Below are positions 1 through 7,275 of a stretch of DNA of 33,798 nt, piece by piece. Positions within the stretch are counted from its first letter, which is position 1; each line of letters starts with the position of its first letter. Both the position numbers and the translations under genes were made by a program. Under the pieces are notes generated by a model, which worked only from the letters and a program-made list of their open reading frames with translations, did no database searches and was not told the DNA's origin. The DNA comes from Alphaproteobacteria bacterium (GTDB taxonomy: Bacteria; Pseudomonadota; Alphaproteobacteria; Rs-D84), in assembly GCA_009783145.1 (NCBI GenBank), contig WRHR01000011.1, forward strand, positions 1-33,798. The letters run 5' to 3'.

Positions 1-148
1 AGCCCAAAATCAATGAACCGACCGATTCAGCAGTGAGAGATCGGTAATCGGAATTTTCGTCAGGCAGAACTTCATCGTGGTCCTGATAATATCCTTTCAG
101 GGCATCATCGAATTCGCCGCGCCGCCGTTTCATGTTCAAGTCGCTCAT
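1..148 (-). CDS. Partial unknown protein, N-terminal end only
   Basis: An open frame reads leftwards from ATG at 148 (alternatives at 160 and 133) and leaves the window still open. About 49 residues are visible. They are charged, with a basic KRRR stretch followed by acidic DDALKGYYQDHDEVLPDEN. I do not recognise the family. The support is a well-spaced TTGACA/TACAAT promoter just upstream on the same strand and the coding-like composition. There is no clear Shine-Dalgarno sequence. A competing frame on the same strand (105-311) overlaps it and ends at 105, so a frameshifted or decayed gene is also possible. Confidence 0.35.
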   Translation of the reverse strand, partial: MSDLNMKRRRGEFDDALKGYYQDHDEVLPDENSDYRSLTAESVGSLILG

Positions 149-155
149 AGCGTTC

Positions 156-184
156 ATTGTAATCCAATTCGGGGATTCTGTCAA
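156..184 (-). promoter_or_regulatory. Putative sigma70 promoter for the leftmost gene
   Basis: On the minus strand TTGACA (184-179) and TACAAT (161-156) are separated by 17 bases. The match to consensus is good, but it overlaps the antisense of a continuous plus-strand frame, so it may be fortuitous. Confidence 0.35.
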
Positions 185-281
185 AATGAACAGATCGGCT
201 CAGCGGACGGATTCGAGGAAACCGCCGGTGCTGTCTTGGCTCAAAAGGTTCGGACGATACTCCCCATTTGTCTTCCAAATT

Positions 282-290
282 TGCTACAAT
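282..290 (+). promoter_or_regulatory. Putative extended -10 promoter
   Basis: TGC followed by TACAAT (285-290) fits an extended -10 element, 43 bases upstream of the GTG start at 333. No convincing -35 element is visible. Confidence 0.3.
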
Positions 291-332
291 GGGGCGCAGA
301 GTCTGAACCAACCGTTAGCAAAGGAGAGTTTC

Positions 333-1886
333 GTGGGCCGCAAGCAAAAGAAAGTTTTAGTGAGCACCGCAGAGAAGGCACCCGCCGTGGCGACAACCGA
401 AACAGCGGAACCCTGCAAAGCAGTTGAGGATAATTCGGCGTTTGCCGTGACTTTAAGCGGGATGACCGCGAACAGTAATTTCAGTTTTCAGATGTCCGCT
501 GCGGGAGATTTTGAAATAGACTGGGGCGATGGCGGTGCGGTTCAGACCGTAACCAAAACGAGCGCGACGAATGAGACATATAGCCACACGTATTCAGCGG
601 CCGGGAATTATGCCGTTAAGCTGGCGGGGCTGGCGACGGGATATAATTCCGGCGAATCGGTTGCTGCGGTGAGTTTTGAAAACTCTGTGAACAAGAATAA
701 GATAACGGCGCTTTCCGGCAGCTTGGGCGCGATATTCCCGATATTGAACAATACGGCAACTGGCAAGCCGCGGTTTGTAAAAACGTTCTACAAACTGAAC
801 GGGATTACATCGATACCGGGCGGATTGTTCAGTGGAATCCAAGGCGCGCCGGCAAGTTATATGTTCGACAGCACCTTTGCCTGTGATATTACGGTTCCCG
901 ATGCTTGGGACAGAAGTTGGAGAACGAACAGCAATCTGTCCGGCGAAATACCGGGCGACTTGTTCAGTGGGCTCCAAGGTGCGCCGGCGCCATATATGTT
1001 CAAGAGCACGTTCGACGGATGTATGAAGCTGACCGGCATAGGCGGTCCGCTGTTTGCCGGAATCAGGGGCGCGCCTGCGGAGGGGATGTACCGGGAAACG
1101 TTCAATCTTTGCCGCGGCCTGACCGGCATCGGGCCGGACGGCACGGGCACGATTCCGCGCGGCCTGTTCGGTCACTTCGACAACGGGGCGCCGGCGCCAC
1201 ATATGTTCGCCGCCACGTTCTTCGGTTGCGCAAATCTTTGCGGTGAAATACCCGGCAATCTGTTTCAGGGAATGAAAGGTCGGCCGGCGCGAGCCATGTT
1301 TTTCGAGACGTTCAGCGGCAGCTTCAAGCCTCATGCTCCTATTGCCAGCGGCCATGCATGTTATGGTCTGCCAATAGTAGATTACATAAGTACTCCGAAA
1401 ATACCCTGTTATAACAATATAGGCGATGGGCTGTTTGACGGCATCGAAGGAATCGAGGATGTTGTTCAGTGCAACACATCGGGCTCGTCCCGCAATTTTG
1501 TCGCGTGCAACGGCCCCGGCTGGACCGATCCGACCCGCGTGGCTCCGGAAATGTTTTACGGCACATTCAATAATGCCCAGCTATGCGGCGACGGACCGAA
1601 ATCCGACGGGATGTATATATGGGAAAAGTTCCCCGGCAACTGCGGCAACACATATCGCGGCCCGATCACATGTTTCTTGGGGATGTCGACGATGGCAAAT
1701 ATCTTTGTTAAGACTTCCGGTCGCCCGGAAGACAATGTTCCGGGCAAGTGCGAATGTCATGCTGATGGGACAAAAACCCCTTGTTCAAGATTGCCGGGGG
1801 ACGGAAGCTCGGGCGGCATATATGGCCACACTTCCAATCTCGGCGTTACGTGTCCCAGCTCCGATACTAACTCTGTGGGAAATTAA
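333..1886 (+). CDS. PKD-like / leucine-rich-like repeat surface protein, no signal peptide
   Basis: The protein has 517 residues from GTG at 333, which is preceded by AAGGAG at 321-326. The frame is open upstream to ATG at 132, but that start has no ribosome site. Residues about 50-105 resemble a PKD-type beta-sandwich (IDWGDG, then YSHTYSAAGNY). After that come repeats of the form IPxxLFxGIxGAPAxxMFxxTFxGCxxLTG, like BspA/DUF285-type leucine-rich surface repeats, then a cysteine-containing tail. It is a clear paralogue of the protein at 7444-9018, which has a Sec signal peptide. This copy has none, so its 5' end may have been lost or replaced. Such proteins usually act at the cell surface in adhesion; the role here is inferred. 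Confidence 0.8.
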   Translation: MGRKQKKVLVSTAEKAPAVATTETAEPCKAVEDNSAFAVTLSGMTANSNFSFQMSAAGDFEIDWGDGGAVQTVTKTSATNETYSHTYSAAGNYAVKLAGLATGYNSGESVAAVSFENSVNKNKITALSGSLGAIFPILNNTATGKPRFVKTFYKLNGITSIPGGLFSGIQGAPASYMFDSTFACDITVPDAWDRSWRTNSNLSGEIPGDLFSGLQGAPAPYMFKSTFDGCMKLTGIGGPLFAGIRGAPAEGMYRETFNLCRGLTGIGPDGTGTIPRGLFGHFDNGAPAPHMFAATFFGCANLCGEIPGNLFQGMKGRPARAMFFETFSGSFKPHAPIASGHACYGLPIVDYISTPKIPCYNNIGDGLFDGIEGIEDVVQCNTSGSSRNFVACNGPGWTDPTRVAPEMFYGTFNNAQLCGDGPKSDGMYIWEKFPGNCGNTYRGPITCFLGMSTMANIFVKTSGRPEDNVPGKCECHADGTKTPCSRLPGDGSSGGIYGHTSNLGVTCPSSDTNSVGN

Positions 1887-1910
1887 ATGGAAAGTTTGGG
1901 TTTTAAATGT

Positions 1911-1945
1911 AATAAAAGACGCCGCATTCGCCGCGTTTTTTATTT
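1911..1945. terminator. Bidirectional intrinsic terminator
   Basis: AATAAAAGACGC pairs with GCGTTTTTTATT with one wobble around a short loop, giving A/T runs on both sides. It lies between the convergent surface-protein and priA genes and could serve both. Confidence 0.6.
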
Positions 1946-1978
1946 GATTGCAACTAGCGTTGTACGGATAATTTTTTC

Positions 1979-3055
1979 TCACATAAAATTCTGGGGATTC
2001 ACATCGATTTTCACGCGAATGTTCGCAGGCTGCTTTACTTTGCCCAGCCAGTGTTTGACCGCGGGCTGCAGCGCTGCGCGCTGATCCCCCGTAACCAAAA
2101 ACCGCATCCGGTACCAAGTCCTGACTTTATAAATCTGCGCCGGAATCGGCCCCAGGATTTTTGAGTTCTCTATTTTCGGCGCGGCGCGCGTCAATTCCGC
2201 GCAATACTTTTGCAAAACATTTTCTTTTTCCGCCTCTACTATGACCGCGATTAATTGACCATAGGGGGGCATTCTTGCCGCGCGGCGACCAAGCATATCT
2301 TGCGCCAGAAAAGCGTCGCGATCCCCTGCGACTATTGCGCGCAGGACCGGATGCTCGGGCTGATAAGTCTGCAGCAGCACGCGTCCCGGCGCGGTCCCGC
2401 GCCCCGCGCGCCCCGCGACCTGGAACAATTGCTGGAAAGTTTTTTCGCCCGCGCGAAAGTCCGCGCCGAACAAGCCCATATCAGCGTCGATCACGCCGAC
2501 CAATGTCAGATTAGGAAAATGATGCCCCTTGGCCAGAATCTGCGTGCCGATGACGATATCGATTTCGCCGGACTCCATCTGCGCGACCAAACGCTCCAAC
2601 GCTTGGCGCGACATCATCGTGTCGGATGATACCAAGGCGGTGTTTGCCTCCGGAAACTTTGCGGCAACTTCTTCCTGTATTTTCTCCAGGCCCGCGCCAA
2701 GCGTGGAAATTTCCGCCGCGCCGCAATCCGGGCAAGCCCGCGGCATCGGCATTGATTTGCCGCATATACGGCAAATCAGGTAGGAGGTAGGAGGTAGGAG
2801 GTAGGAGGTTTGAGGTTGAATGTTGTTATCTTTACCTCCAACCTCCAACCTCCAACCTCCTACCTGTTTATGTAAAGTCATGCCGCAGCTGCAGTCGGGG
2901 CAATCGGCGTGCCAGCCGCAAGCCTTGCATTGCACGATGGGCGCATACCCTCGGCGGTTGATGAACAGCATGACTTGCCGCCCCGCGTTCAGAGTTTCCG
3001 AAATCGCCGCGCAAAGGGCAGGGGAAAGATTGCCAGGATTTTTCTTTTCTTCCAT
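1979..3055 (-). CDS. priA: PriA primosomal helicase, C-terminal fragment of a split gene
   Basis: This is the C-terminal half of the replication-restart helicase PriA, about 358 residues from ATG at 3055. It starts at the conserved NLSPAL region and keeps the FINRRGYAP motif. Both zinc sites are present (CKAC, CPDC, CRIC, CPDC), as are the second RecA-like domain with VIGTQILAKGHHFPNL, the QVAGRAGRG motif and the C-terminal domain. A TTG at 3151 would extend it, but only through the antisense of a promoter for the gene inserted in priA. A heptamer hairpin is translated in frame between the zinc-binding pairs. The fragment is in the same phase as the N-terminal piece at 3488-4681. Whether it is translated separately is unknown, because no clear ribosome site precedes 3055. 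Confidence 0.8.
   Translation of the reverse strand: MEEKKNPGNLSPALCAAISETLNAGRQVMLFINRRGYAPIVQCKACGWHADCPDCSCGMTLHKQVGGWRLEVGGKDNNIQPQTSYLLPPTSYLICRICGKSMPMPRACPDCGAAEISTLGAGLEKIQEEVAAKFPEANTALVSSDTMMSRQALERLVAQMESGEIDIVIGTQILAKGHHFPNLTLVGVIDADMGLFGADFRAGEKTFQQLFQVAGRAGRGTAPGRVLLQTYQPEHPVLRAIVAGDRDAFLAQDMLGRRAARMPPYGQLIAVIVEAEKENVLQKYCAELTRAAPKIENSKILGPIPAQIYKVRTWYRMRFLVTGDQRAALQPAVKHWLGKVKQPANIRVKIDVNPQNFM
2778..2866. repeat. Paired 7-base tandem repeat (GGTAGGA type) inside priA
   Basis: Five tandem GGTAGGA-type units (2778-2810) are followed by a degenerate unit and a short loop, then by complementary ACCTCCA/ACCTCCT units (2834-2866), so the locus can form a long hairpin. It is translated on the minus strand as VGGWRLEVGGK, a linker, then TSYLLPPTSYL, in frame between PriA zinc-binding cysteine pairs. 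The coding-strand arm uses GGTTGGA variants that turn would-be TAG codons into TTG. Confidence 0.95.
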
Positions 3056-3102
3056 ATGCGACAAGGTACTTTTTTTCAATGCGTATTTCCACAAAAAACA
3101 GT

Positions 3103-3130
3103 TTGACAAACTTTTCAAATAGACTAGAAT
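3103..3130 (+). promoter_or_regulatory. Sigma70 promoter of the gene inserted in priA
   Basis: TTGACA (3103-3108) and TAGAAT (3125-3130) are spaced by 16 bases, about 50 bases upstream of the start at 3183. It reads against priA. Confidence 0.75.
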
Positions 3131-3182
3131 AAATATCAGGCGATTTGTCAATGCGAATAATTAAATTGAAAGGAACAGCAAA

Positions 3183-3491
3183 ATGAAAAAGCAACACGTA
3201 ACGTTAAATATAGAAGGCGGCAGCGCTTCGCCGATAGTTAAACTGAAAACTATAAATAAAATTTGCATTCGAGAAAATTGCGGCTTTTATGCCAAATCCG
3301 AATTGAACGGTCTGACATATCATAATTGCAACGCATTGCCCGGCTTGGACAGAACTTCTATTCCGGATGGCTGTCTGTGGTGCGGATATGCCCTGGAGGC
3401 ATGGTACAGAACGCAAGCAGAGACTCGCGCGCGCGATGCGGAAAAACGAAAAGTTTGGGAAGCGCGATTTACGAAGAAAAAAGAAGACTAA
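3183..3491 (+). CDS. Small cysteine-containing protein inserted within priA
   Basis: The protein has 102 residues, a start supported by AAAGGA eight bases upstream, and its own strong promoter. I do not recognise the family. The centre holds cysteines at CIRENC, HNC and CLWC, which could form a small zinc-binding fold. The C-terminal third is a charged helix ending in lysines (RARDAEKRKVWEARFTKKKED). No signal peptide or membrane segment is seen, so it should be cytosolic. It is transcribed opposite to priA and sits exactly between the two priA pieces, overlapping the stop of the N-terminal piece by four bases. It is therefore likely the cargo of the DNA that split priA. Confidence 0.75.
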   Translation: MKKQHVTLNIEGGSASPIVKLKTINKICIRENCGFYAKSELNGLTYHNCNALPGLDRTSIPDGCLWCGYALEAWYRTQAETRARDAEKRKVWEARFTKKKED

Positions 3492-4681
3492 TACGGCTCC
3501 GGCCTTTCCTTTCTCATATCGATTGTTTCAATAGTCGGCATAGTCGCGCCTCCAAAGCGGCTGGTCAATTTCAAGTGCTTGTATTTCCCGTCCGCCGCGT
3601 TGCGCAAAGTTTCCGCGGCCGGCGTCGCGCTGGCGAGTATTACCGGAAAGTTTTCAATGTGCGCGCGCAATATCGCCATATCCCGCGCATGGTAATTTCC
3701 CATATCTTCCTGTTTGTACGACCCGTCGTGCTCTTCGTCGACCACTATCAATCCCAAATTTTGCCAAGGCAAAAACAGCGCGCTGCGCGTTCCGACAACC
3801 ATGCGGATTTCGCCGGATGCTACGCCGCGCCAAATGTCGCGACGCTTTGCGGCCGTAAGATTGCTGTGCCATACAACGGGCCGCGCGCCAAAGCGCGCCG
3901 CAAACCTGTTCATAAATTGCGCGGTCAGCGCGATTTCCGGCATCATCAGCAATATGGATTTTCCCGCTGCATAAACCTTCCAAGCCGCGTCGAAATAAAC
4001 CTGGGTCTTGCCGCTTCCCGTAATGCCATCCAGCAATGCAACTGAGAACTGAGAGCTGAGAACTGAAATTTGGTCGGCGGCGGCTTGTTGTTCGGTGTTT
4101 AATGTAACGGATTTTGTGTCGCAGTATGTAGGGGCGTATTGCATACGCCCCGGGCGCGCTAGCCGCGCCCCTACATCATTTAATATTCCGTTTTTAATCA
4201 TCGTCCGTATGACTGCCGAAGAAACATGTGCGATGTTTTGAATGTCTGCTTGACTCATCGGCTCGTTATCATTAGATGCGAAAGCGTCGGCGACCGCTTG
4301 GCGCGGCGTGCTAGTACGAGTTTTTGTTGCCGCATTGTATGCAAATAATTGCTCGGTTTTTGGCGGCGCGAACGCTTCGGGGACATTTAGTATAAGGCGC
4401 AAGACAGCGCCTGGCGGCATCATCGTCCATTCGGACATACGCGCCAGCCAACGCAGGCAGGTAGGAGGTAGGAGGTAGGAGGTAGAAGGCGTTGCAGGTT
4501 TTATTTTTTCCGGCGATAAATTAGAATTGCCCGTGCCAACAACCACGCCGATATAATTGCGCTTCATAACGGACGCTTGAACAAACTGCCCGATATCCGC
4601 GGGCGCGTCCAGACGATAGTCATACCCGTCGCCGACCGCAATCGGAACCAAGACTTTTACAACATCGCCAGCTTTGAACAT
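3488..4681 (-). CDS. priA: PriA primosomal helicase, N-terminal fragment of a split gene
   Basis: This 397-residue product covers the PriA DNA-binding domain and first helicase domain. The Walker A motif GITGSGKT is at residues 219-226, followed by MMPEIALT, VVGTRSALF, the Walker B-type box DEEH and the SATP motif. It ends at IDMRKERPEPY, where an intact PriA would continue into NLSPAL, and the next in-phase codon is a stop. About 430 bp of foreign sequence separates it from the C-terminal piece. Three short repeats are translated within it: SYLLPPT (GGTAGGA type), SVLSSQFSV (GAACTGA type) immediately before the Walker A strand, and a TGTAGGGGCG palindrome. A full-length PriA is normally about 730 residues. 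The two pieces might act together or the gene may be dead. Confidence 0.85.
   Translation of the reverse strand: MFKAGDVVKVLVPIAVGDGYDYRLDAPADIGQFVQASVMKRNYIGVVVGTGNSNLSPEKIKPATPSTSYLLPPTCLRWLARMSEWTMMPPGAVLRLILNVPEAFAPPKTEQLFAYNAATKTRTSTPRQAVADAFASNDNEPMSQADIQNIAHVSSAVIRTMIKNGILNDVGARLARPGRMQYAPTYCDTKSVTLNTEQQAAADQISVLSSQFSVALLDGITGSGKTQVYFDAAWKVYAAGKSILLMMPEIALTAQFMNRFAARFGARPVVWHSNLTAAKRRDIWRGVASGEIRMVVGTRSALFLPWQNLGLIVVDEEHDGSYKQEDMGNYHARDMAILRAHIENFPVILASATPAAETLRNAADGKYKHLKLTSRFGGATMPTIETIDMRKERPEPY
4040..4067. repeat. 7-base tandem repeat (GAACTGA type), single arm, inside priA
   Basis: Four units of GAACTGA/GAGCTGA type lie in frame in priA and are read on the minus strand as SVLSSQFSV. 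The same heptapeptide is encoded by the repeat in tilS at 15442-15474. Confidence 0.9.
4127..4175. repeat. TGTAGGGGCG palindromic element inside priA
   Basis: A double hairpin is bounded by TGTAGGGGCG and CGCCCCTACA. It is translated in frame in priA as GARLARPGRMQYAPT. Related short palindromes lie at 9161-9194 and 20915-20941 in non-coding DNA. Confidence 0.8.
4459..4490. repeat. 7-base tandem repeat (GGTAGGA type), single arm, inside priA
   Basis: There are about four GGTAGGA units. On the coding (minus) strand they read TSTSYLLPPT without stops. No complementary arm is nearby. Confidence 0.9.
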
Positions 4682-4739
4682 GTTTTAATTATTCAAAAAT
4701 ACTTACTGTAATACCAGTGCAAAAACCAACAAGAATGTC

Positions 4740-4767
4740 TTGACAAACAGCCTCGTTATGTTAAGCT
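4740..4767 (+). promoter_or_regulatory. Putative sigma70 promoter
   Basis: TTGACA (4740-4745) and TAAGCT (4762-4767) are spaced by 16 bases and followed by AAAGGAG and the ATG at 4789. Confidence 0.55.
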
Positions 4768-4788
4768 CTTCGCAAAGGAGCAATTGTC

Positions 4789-5145
4789 ATGAAAATAACA
4801 GAAAAACTTAAATTTGAAAATCCTACAAAAAGAAAACTTGTCGCGCTTGGGATTATCGCCACTTCTCCAATATGGGGGCCGGTGTGGTTAGCGAAGGAAA
4901 TGTTGCGAGGCTGCGCGAATACGGTTGTTAAGTCAGTTCATCCGGAGTTTATATGCGATGCTAAAGAATTAGACAATTATCCGTCATGGTTAAGAATGCA
5001 GTATACCGGCAAAGATGACTTTAGGGCTGTTCCAGGGGTTTTAGGGAGCATTTTTCTCGGTCTTCCCATAGCGGTGGCTCCAATGGTATTAATGCAAGGA
5101 ATCGTTTATCCGACGATGCGTTGGTATAAAGATTTTACGAAATAA
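4789..5145 (+). CDS. Small predicted membrane protein, unknown family
   Basis: The protein has 118 residues and a good ribosome site (AAAGGAG at 4774-4780). Two hydrophobic segments are visible, about residues 17-37 (LVALGIIATSPIWGPVWLA) and 83-106 (VLGSIFLGLPIAVAPMVLM). Between them is a polar stretch with PSWLRMQYTGKDDF, and the N terminus is basic. It is probably an inner-membrane hairpin protein. No recognised domain. It is divergent from priA and has its own promoter. Its 3' side is a palindromic repeat rather than a standard terminator. Confidence 0.65.
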   Translation: MKITEKLKFENPTKRKLVALGIIATSPIWGPVWLAKEMLRGCANTVVKSVHPEFICDAKELDNYPSWLRMQYTGKDDFRAVPGVLGSIFLGLPIAVAPMVLMQGIVYPTMRWYKDFTK

Positions 5146-5160
5146 AAATTTTGTAATTAT

Positions 5161-5318
5161 GACTACCCCGAAAATCCAAGGGCGTTTGCTTCGCAAAGCC
5201 TAAGATTTTCTCCCCTTCTAGGAAGGGGAATTAGATTGTGCAATACCGAACTAAATTCCCCTTCCCAGAAGGGTCGGATTTCCCGGCAACTTGTTGCCGC
5301 AGGAAATCCGGGGTGGTC
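5161..5318. repeat. 158-bp palindromic element in a convergent gap
   Basis: The terminal inverted repeats start GACTACCCCG and, read from the other end, GACCACCCCG. Internal complementary blocks (CCCCTTCTAGGAAGGGG, AATTCCCCTTCCCAGAAGGG, GGCAACTTGTTGCC) give several nested hairpins. It holds no gene and fills the space between the convergent genes at 4789 and 5325. It may also end transcription. Confidence 0.8.
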
Positions 5319-5324
5319 TATTAA

Positions 5325-6119
5325 TTATTTTATCCCCGCGCGATGTAGCATTATCGACATTTTTTCGTTCAAGGCTTTCGCGCTTACCTTTCCTGGGCCC
5401 CCCGAAAACTTCACGTCCGTCCGCATAGCCAGCGTCTTTTGATTCTTCGCAACCACCGGCTTTGCTGCCATAAGGGTCGCTGCGGCGGCGGGCGGCAATT
5501 CGTTCAAATGCTTGTAAAGGTTCGCCACAGTTTTATATTTCTCCATTAATGCGGCCGCGTTCTTTATTCCCATTCCGGGCACGCCCGGCATCTTGTGTGT
5601 CCGTGTGCCGTCCAAGGCTTTGAAGTCTATGAATTGCGCCGGCTTTACGCCGAATTTTTCGACCACATCTCTCGCATCGAAGTCATTCAAAAACCCATGA
5701 AAATCATAAATCATCGTCACCTTGTCCGAGATGAATTGCACGAAGTCATAGTTGTTGGATGCGATGAAAACCTTGGCGCCGGTGCCTTTCCACTTTGCCG
5801 TCATGCTGGCGATTACGTCGATACCACGATTTTTTTCATCCTGAATCCACTTTATCCCGATTAAGTCCAACAGCTTTTTTATAAGCGGCAATTGTTTTAA
5901 AATAGGCCGGTCGCGCGCCAGAGATTTTTGCTCGGCTTCGGCGTCGAACACGATCAGAACTTCATTGTTCGGATGCATCGCAGTGGTCTGGCGCAGAAAC
6001 ATCATGAATCCGTAAAGCGCATTGACCATGGTCCCTCCGCGGGTTGCGGCGGCCGTCGGCACCACATAGAAAGCGCGGTACAGCCAATCATGTCCGTCGA
6101 TAATTGTGATGTTTTTCAT
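5325..6119 (-). CDS. 5'-3' exonuclease (FEN/PolA N-domain family) with degraded active site
   Basis: The protein has 264 residues and the fold signature of the 5' nuclease domain found at the N terminus of PolA. IDGHDWLYRAF is at residues 7-17, VFDA at 57-60, and a helix-hairpin-helix GVPGMGIKNAA at about 179-189. Compared with the PolA encoded at 27206-29941, several metal ligands are replaced. EADD becomes RGID, SDKD becomes NNYD, and GDCSDN becomes GTRTHK. About five of nine family acidic residues are gone, so catalysis is doubtful. It may be a DNA-structure-binding pseudoenzyme. The start is preceded by a G-rich tract that could serve as ribosome site. Confidence 0.75.
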   Translation of the reverse strand: MKNITIIDGHDWLYRAFYVVPTAAATRGGTMVNALYGFMMFLRQTTAMHPNNEVLIVFDAEAEQKSLARDRPILKQLPLIKKLLDLIGIKWIQDEKNRGIDVIASMTAKWKGTGAKVFIASNNYDFVQFISDKVTMIYDFHGFLNDFDARDVVEKFGVKPAQFIDFKALDGTRTHKMPGVPGMGIKNAAALMEKYKTVANLYKHLNELPPAAAATLMAAKPVVAKNQKTLAMRTDVKFSGGPGKVSAKALNEKMSIMLHRAGIK

Positions 6120-6199
6120 AAGCCCCCCCTGTTTTTCATGTATAAAAATACAGGAAGTTCAGGGGCAATTCCACAAGCATCAATTCCTTAAATCAAATG

Positions 6200-6316
6200 A
6201 CTGGATTGCCGCGCCCTGGCGGGCTCGCAATGACAATAAAGAGCAAAACGAAGTACCAAACTTAAAACAAACACCAAATTGTCATTGCGAGAAGCGAAGC
6301 GACGAAGCAATCCAGT
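6200..6316. repeat. CATTGCGAG element, copy 1 (117 bp)
   Basis: It is an imperfect palindrome bounded by ACTGGATTGC and GCAATCCAGT, with inner CGCAATGACA/TGTCATTGCG. The centre matches copies at 9203-9314 and 10437-10551 (AATTTGGTGTTTGTTT), but in the opposite orientation. It is non-autonomous and has no gene. It fills most of the 6120-6327 gap next to the stop of miaA. Confidence 0.9.
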
Positions 6317-6327
6317 CAATATTGTCT

Positions 6328-7275
6328 TCATTCAGCTAAAATCAAATCCAAATCTTCATCCGTCGGAATATGATCCAGGATTATATCTGGATGGAAGTTT
6401 GTTTTGAACCAGGTGTATTGATGCTTCATATTATGATTGCAGATTTTTATTCGCCACAGATCGACCGCTTCGTCAAAGCTAATCTCGCCGGAGAGAAAGC
6501 GCGATATTTCCGCAATCCCGTCGGCTTTCATAATAGGGAGCGCGGGAGACCAATTTTTCTTTAGAATATCGCCGACCTCGACCAAGACGGATTTGGCCAG
6601 CGCCGGCATCCGCGCGGCAATCCGTTCACGCAGCAATTCCCGGTCCGGCGATATGAGAATTTTTACTGGGGGCGCCGGTAATGTCGGCACGCGCGGCGCG
6701 CCTTGCCATTCGGACAGCGGTTTGCCGGTTGCTTGGAATACTTCAATTCCGCGGACTATCCGCTGGCGATCGTTTTTGTTTATCTTGTCGGCCCAAGCCG
6801 CATCGACCTTTTGCAAATATTCATACGCGGCCGCCAAGTCCCTTGAAGCAAATTCGCGCGCGGCATTTCGCGCCTCAGATGGGACTGCCGGAATAGGGGA
6901 CATGCCGTCCAAAAGTGCTTTCAGATAAAATCCAGCGCCTCCGACGAAGACCGGGGGGCGCCCCGCGGCAATCGCTGCGTCATATTCGCGTCGCGCCATT
7001 TGCGCCCACAGTCCGGCCGATAATGGCTTGTCGCCGTCCGTTATGGAAAAAAGGCGGTATGGAACGCCATCAATCTTATCTGTTATCTGTGCTCTGTTAT
7101 CTGTGCTCTGCGGCGAAGCCGCAAACGGGCTTGCTGATAAATTCTCTATCCCGCGATATACCTGGACGCTGTCGCAGTTGATGATGACGCCGCGGACGCG
7201 TCGCGCCAAAGCATGCGCGAAATCGGATTTCCCGGACGCGGTCGGACCCGTGACTATGTATGACTGGCATTTCAT
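6328..7275 (-). CDS. miaA: tRNA dimethylallyltransferase
   Basis: MiaA transfers a dimethylallyl group to A37 of tRNAs reading UNN codons, the first step to the ms2i6A modification. The P-loop GPTASGKS is at residues 10-17, followed by INCDSVQVYRGIE, VFVGGAGFYLKALLDG, NDRQRIVRGIEVFQATGKP and a C-terminal HQYTWFK motif. The start chosen is ATG at 7275, because the longer frame to 7311 adds residues before the conserved N terminus. The length, 315 residues, is normal. A heptamer repeat plus a small GC hairpin is translated in frame (residues about 50-70, PQSTDNRAQITDK) just before VPYRLF. Codon phase is kept. Confidence 0.93.
   Translation of the reverse strand: MKCQSYIVTGPTASGKSDFAHALARRVRGVIINCDSVQVYRGIENLSASPFAASPQSTDNRAQITDKIDGVPYRLFSITDGDKPLSAGLWAQMARREYDAAIAAGRPPVFVGGAGFYLKALLDGMSPIPAVPSEARNAAREFASRDLAAAYEYLQKVDAAWADKINKNDRQRIVRGIEVFQATGKPLSEWQGAPRVPTLPAPPVKILISPDRELLRERIAARMPALAKSVLVEVGDILKKNWSPALPIMKADGIAEISRFLSGEISFDEAVDLWRIKICNHNMKHQYTWFKTNFHPDIILDHIPTDEDLDLILAE
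7076..7110. repeat. 7-base tandem repeat (TTATCTG/TGCTCTG type), inside miaA
   Basis: Exactly five units: TTATCTG, TTATCTG, TGCTCTG, TTATCTG, TGCTCTG. In the coding direction the variant unit CAGAGCA falls where a uniform CAGATAA array would give a TAA stop. A small hairpin TGCGGCGAAGCCGCA follows. Confidence 0.92.

Noticed and set aside
132-332. ATG at 132 as start of the first surface protein
   Set aside because: No ribosome site is present and the added residues are unlike the paralogue, while GTG at 333 has AAGGAG at good spacing.
594-1355. Long minus-strand open frame antisense to the surface protein
   Set aside because: It is a shadow of the repeat-rich plus-strand gene, with low-complexity Arg-rich sequence and no start signals.
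2778-2866. Heptamer arrays as a CRISPR array or cloning artefact
   Set aside because: The units are 7 bases with no spacers. The arrays differ in sequence, lie in frame in several genes and carry stop-avoiding variants, which an artefact would not show.
3056-3151. TTG-started extension of the PriA C-terminal fragment
   Set aside because: The added residues are the antisense of the promoter for the inserted gene and match nothing in PriA.
3056-3487. Intein or self-splicing intron in priA
   Set aside because: The insert has in-phase stops, so it is not an intein. Its only gene reads in the opposite direction, and no group I or II intron ends or structures are apparent.
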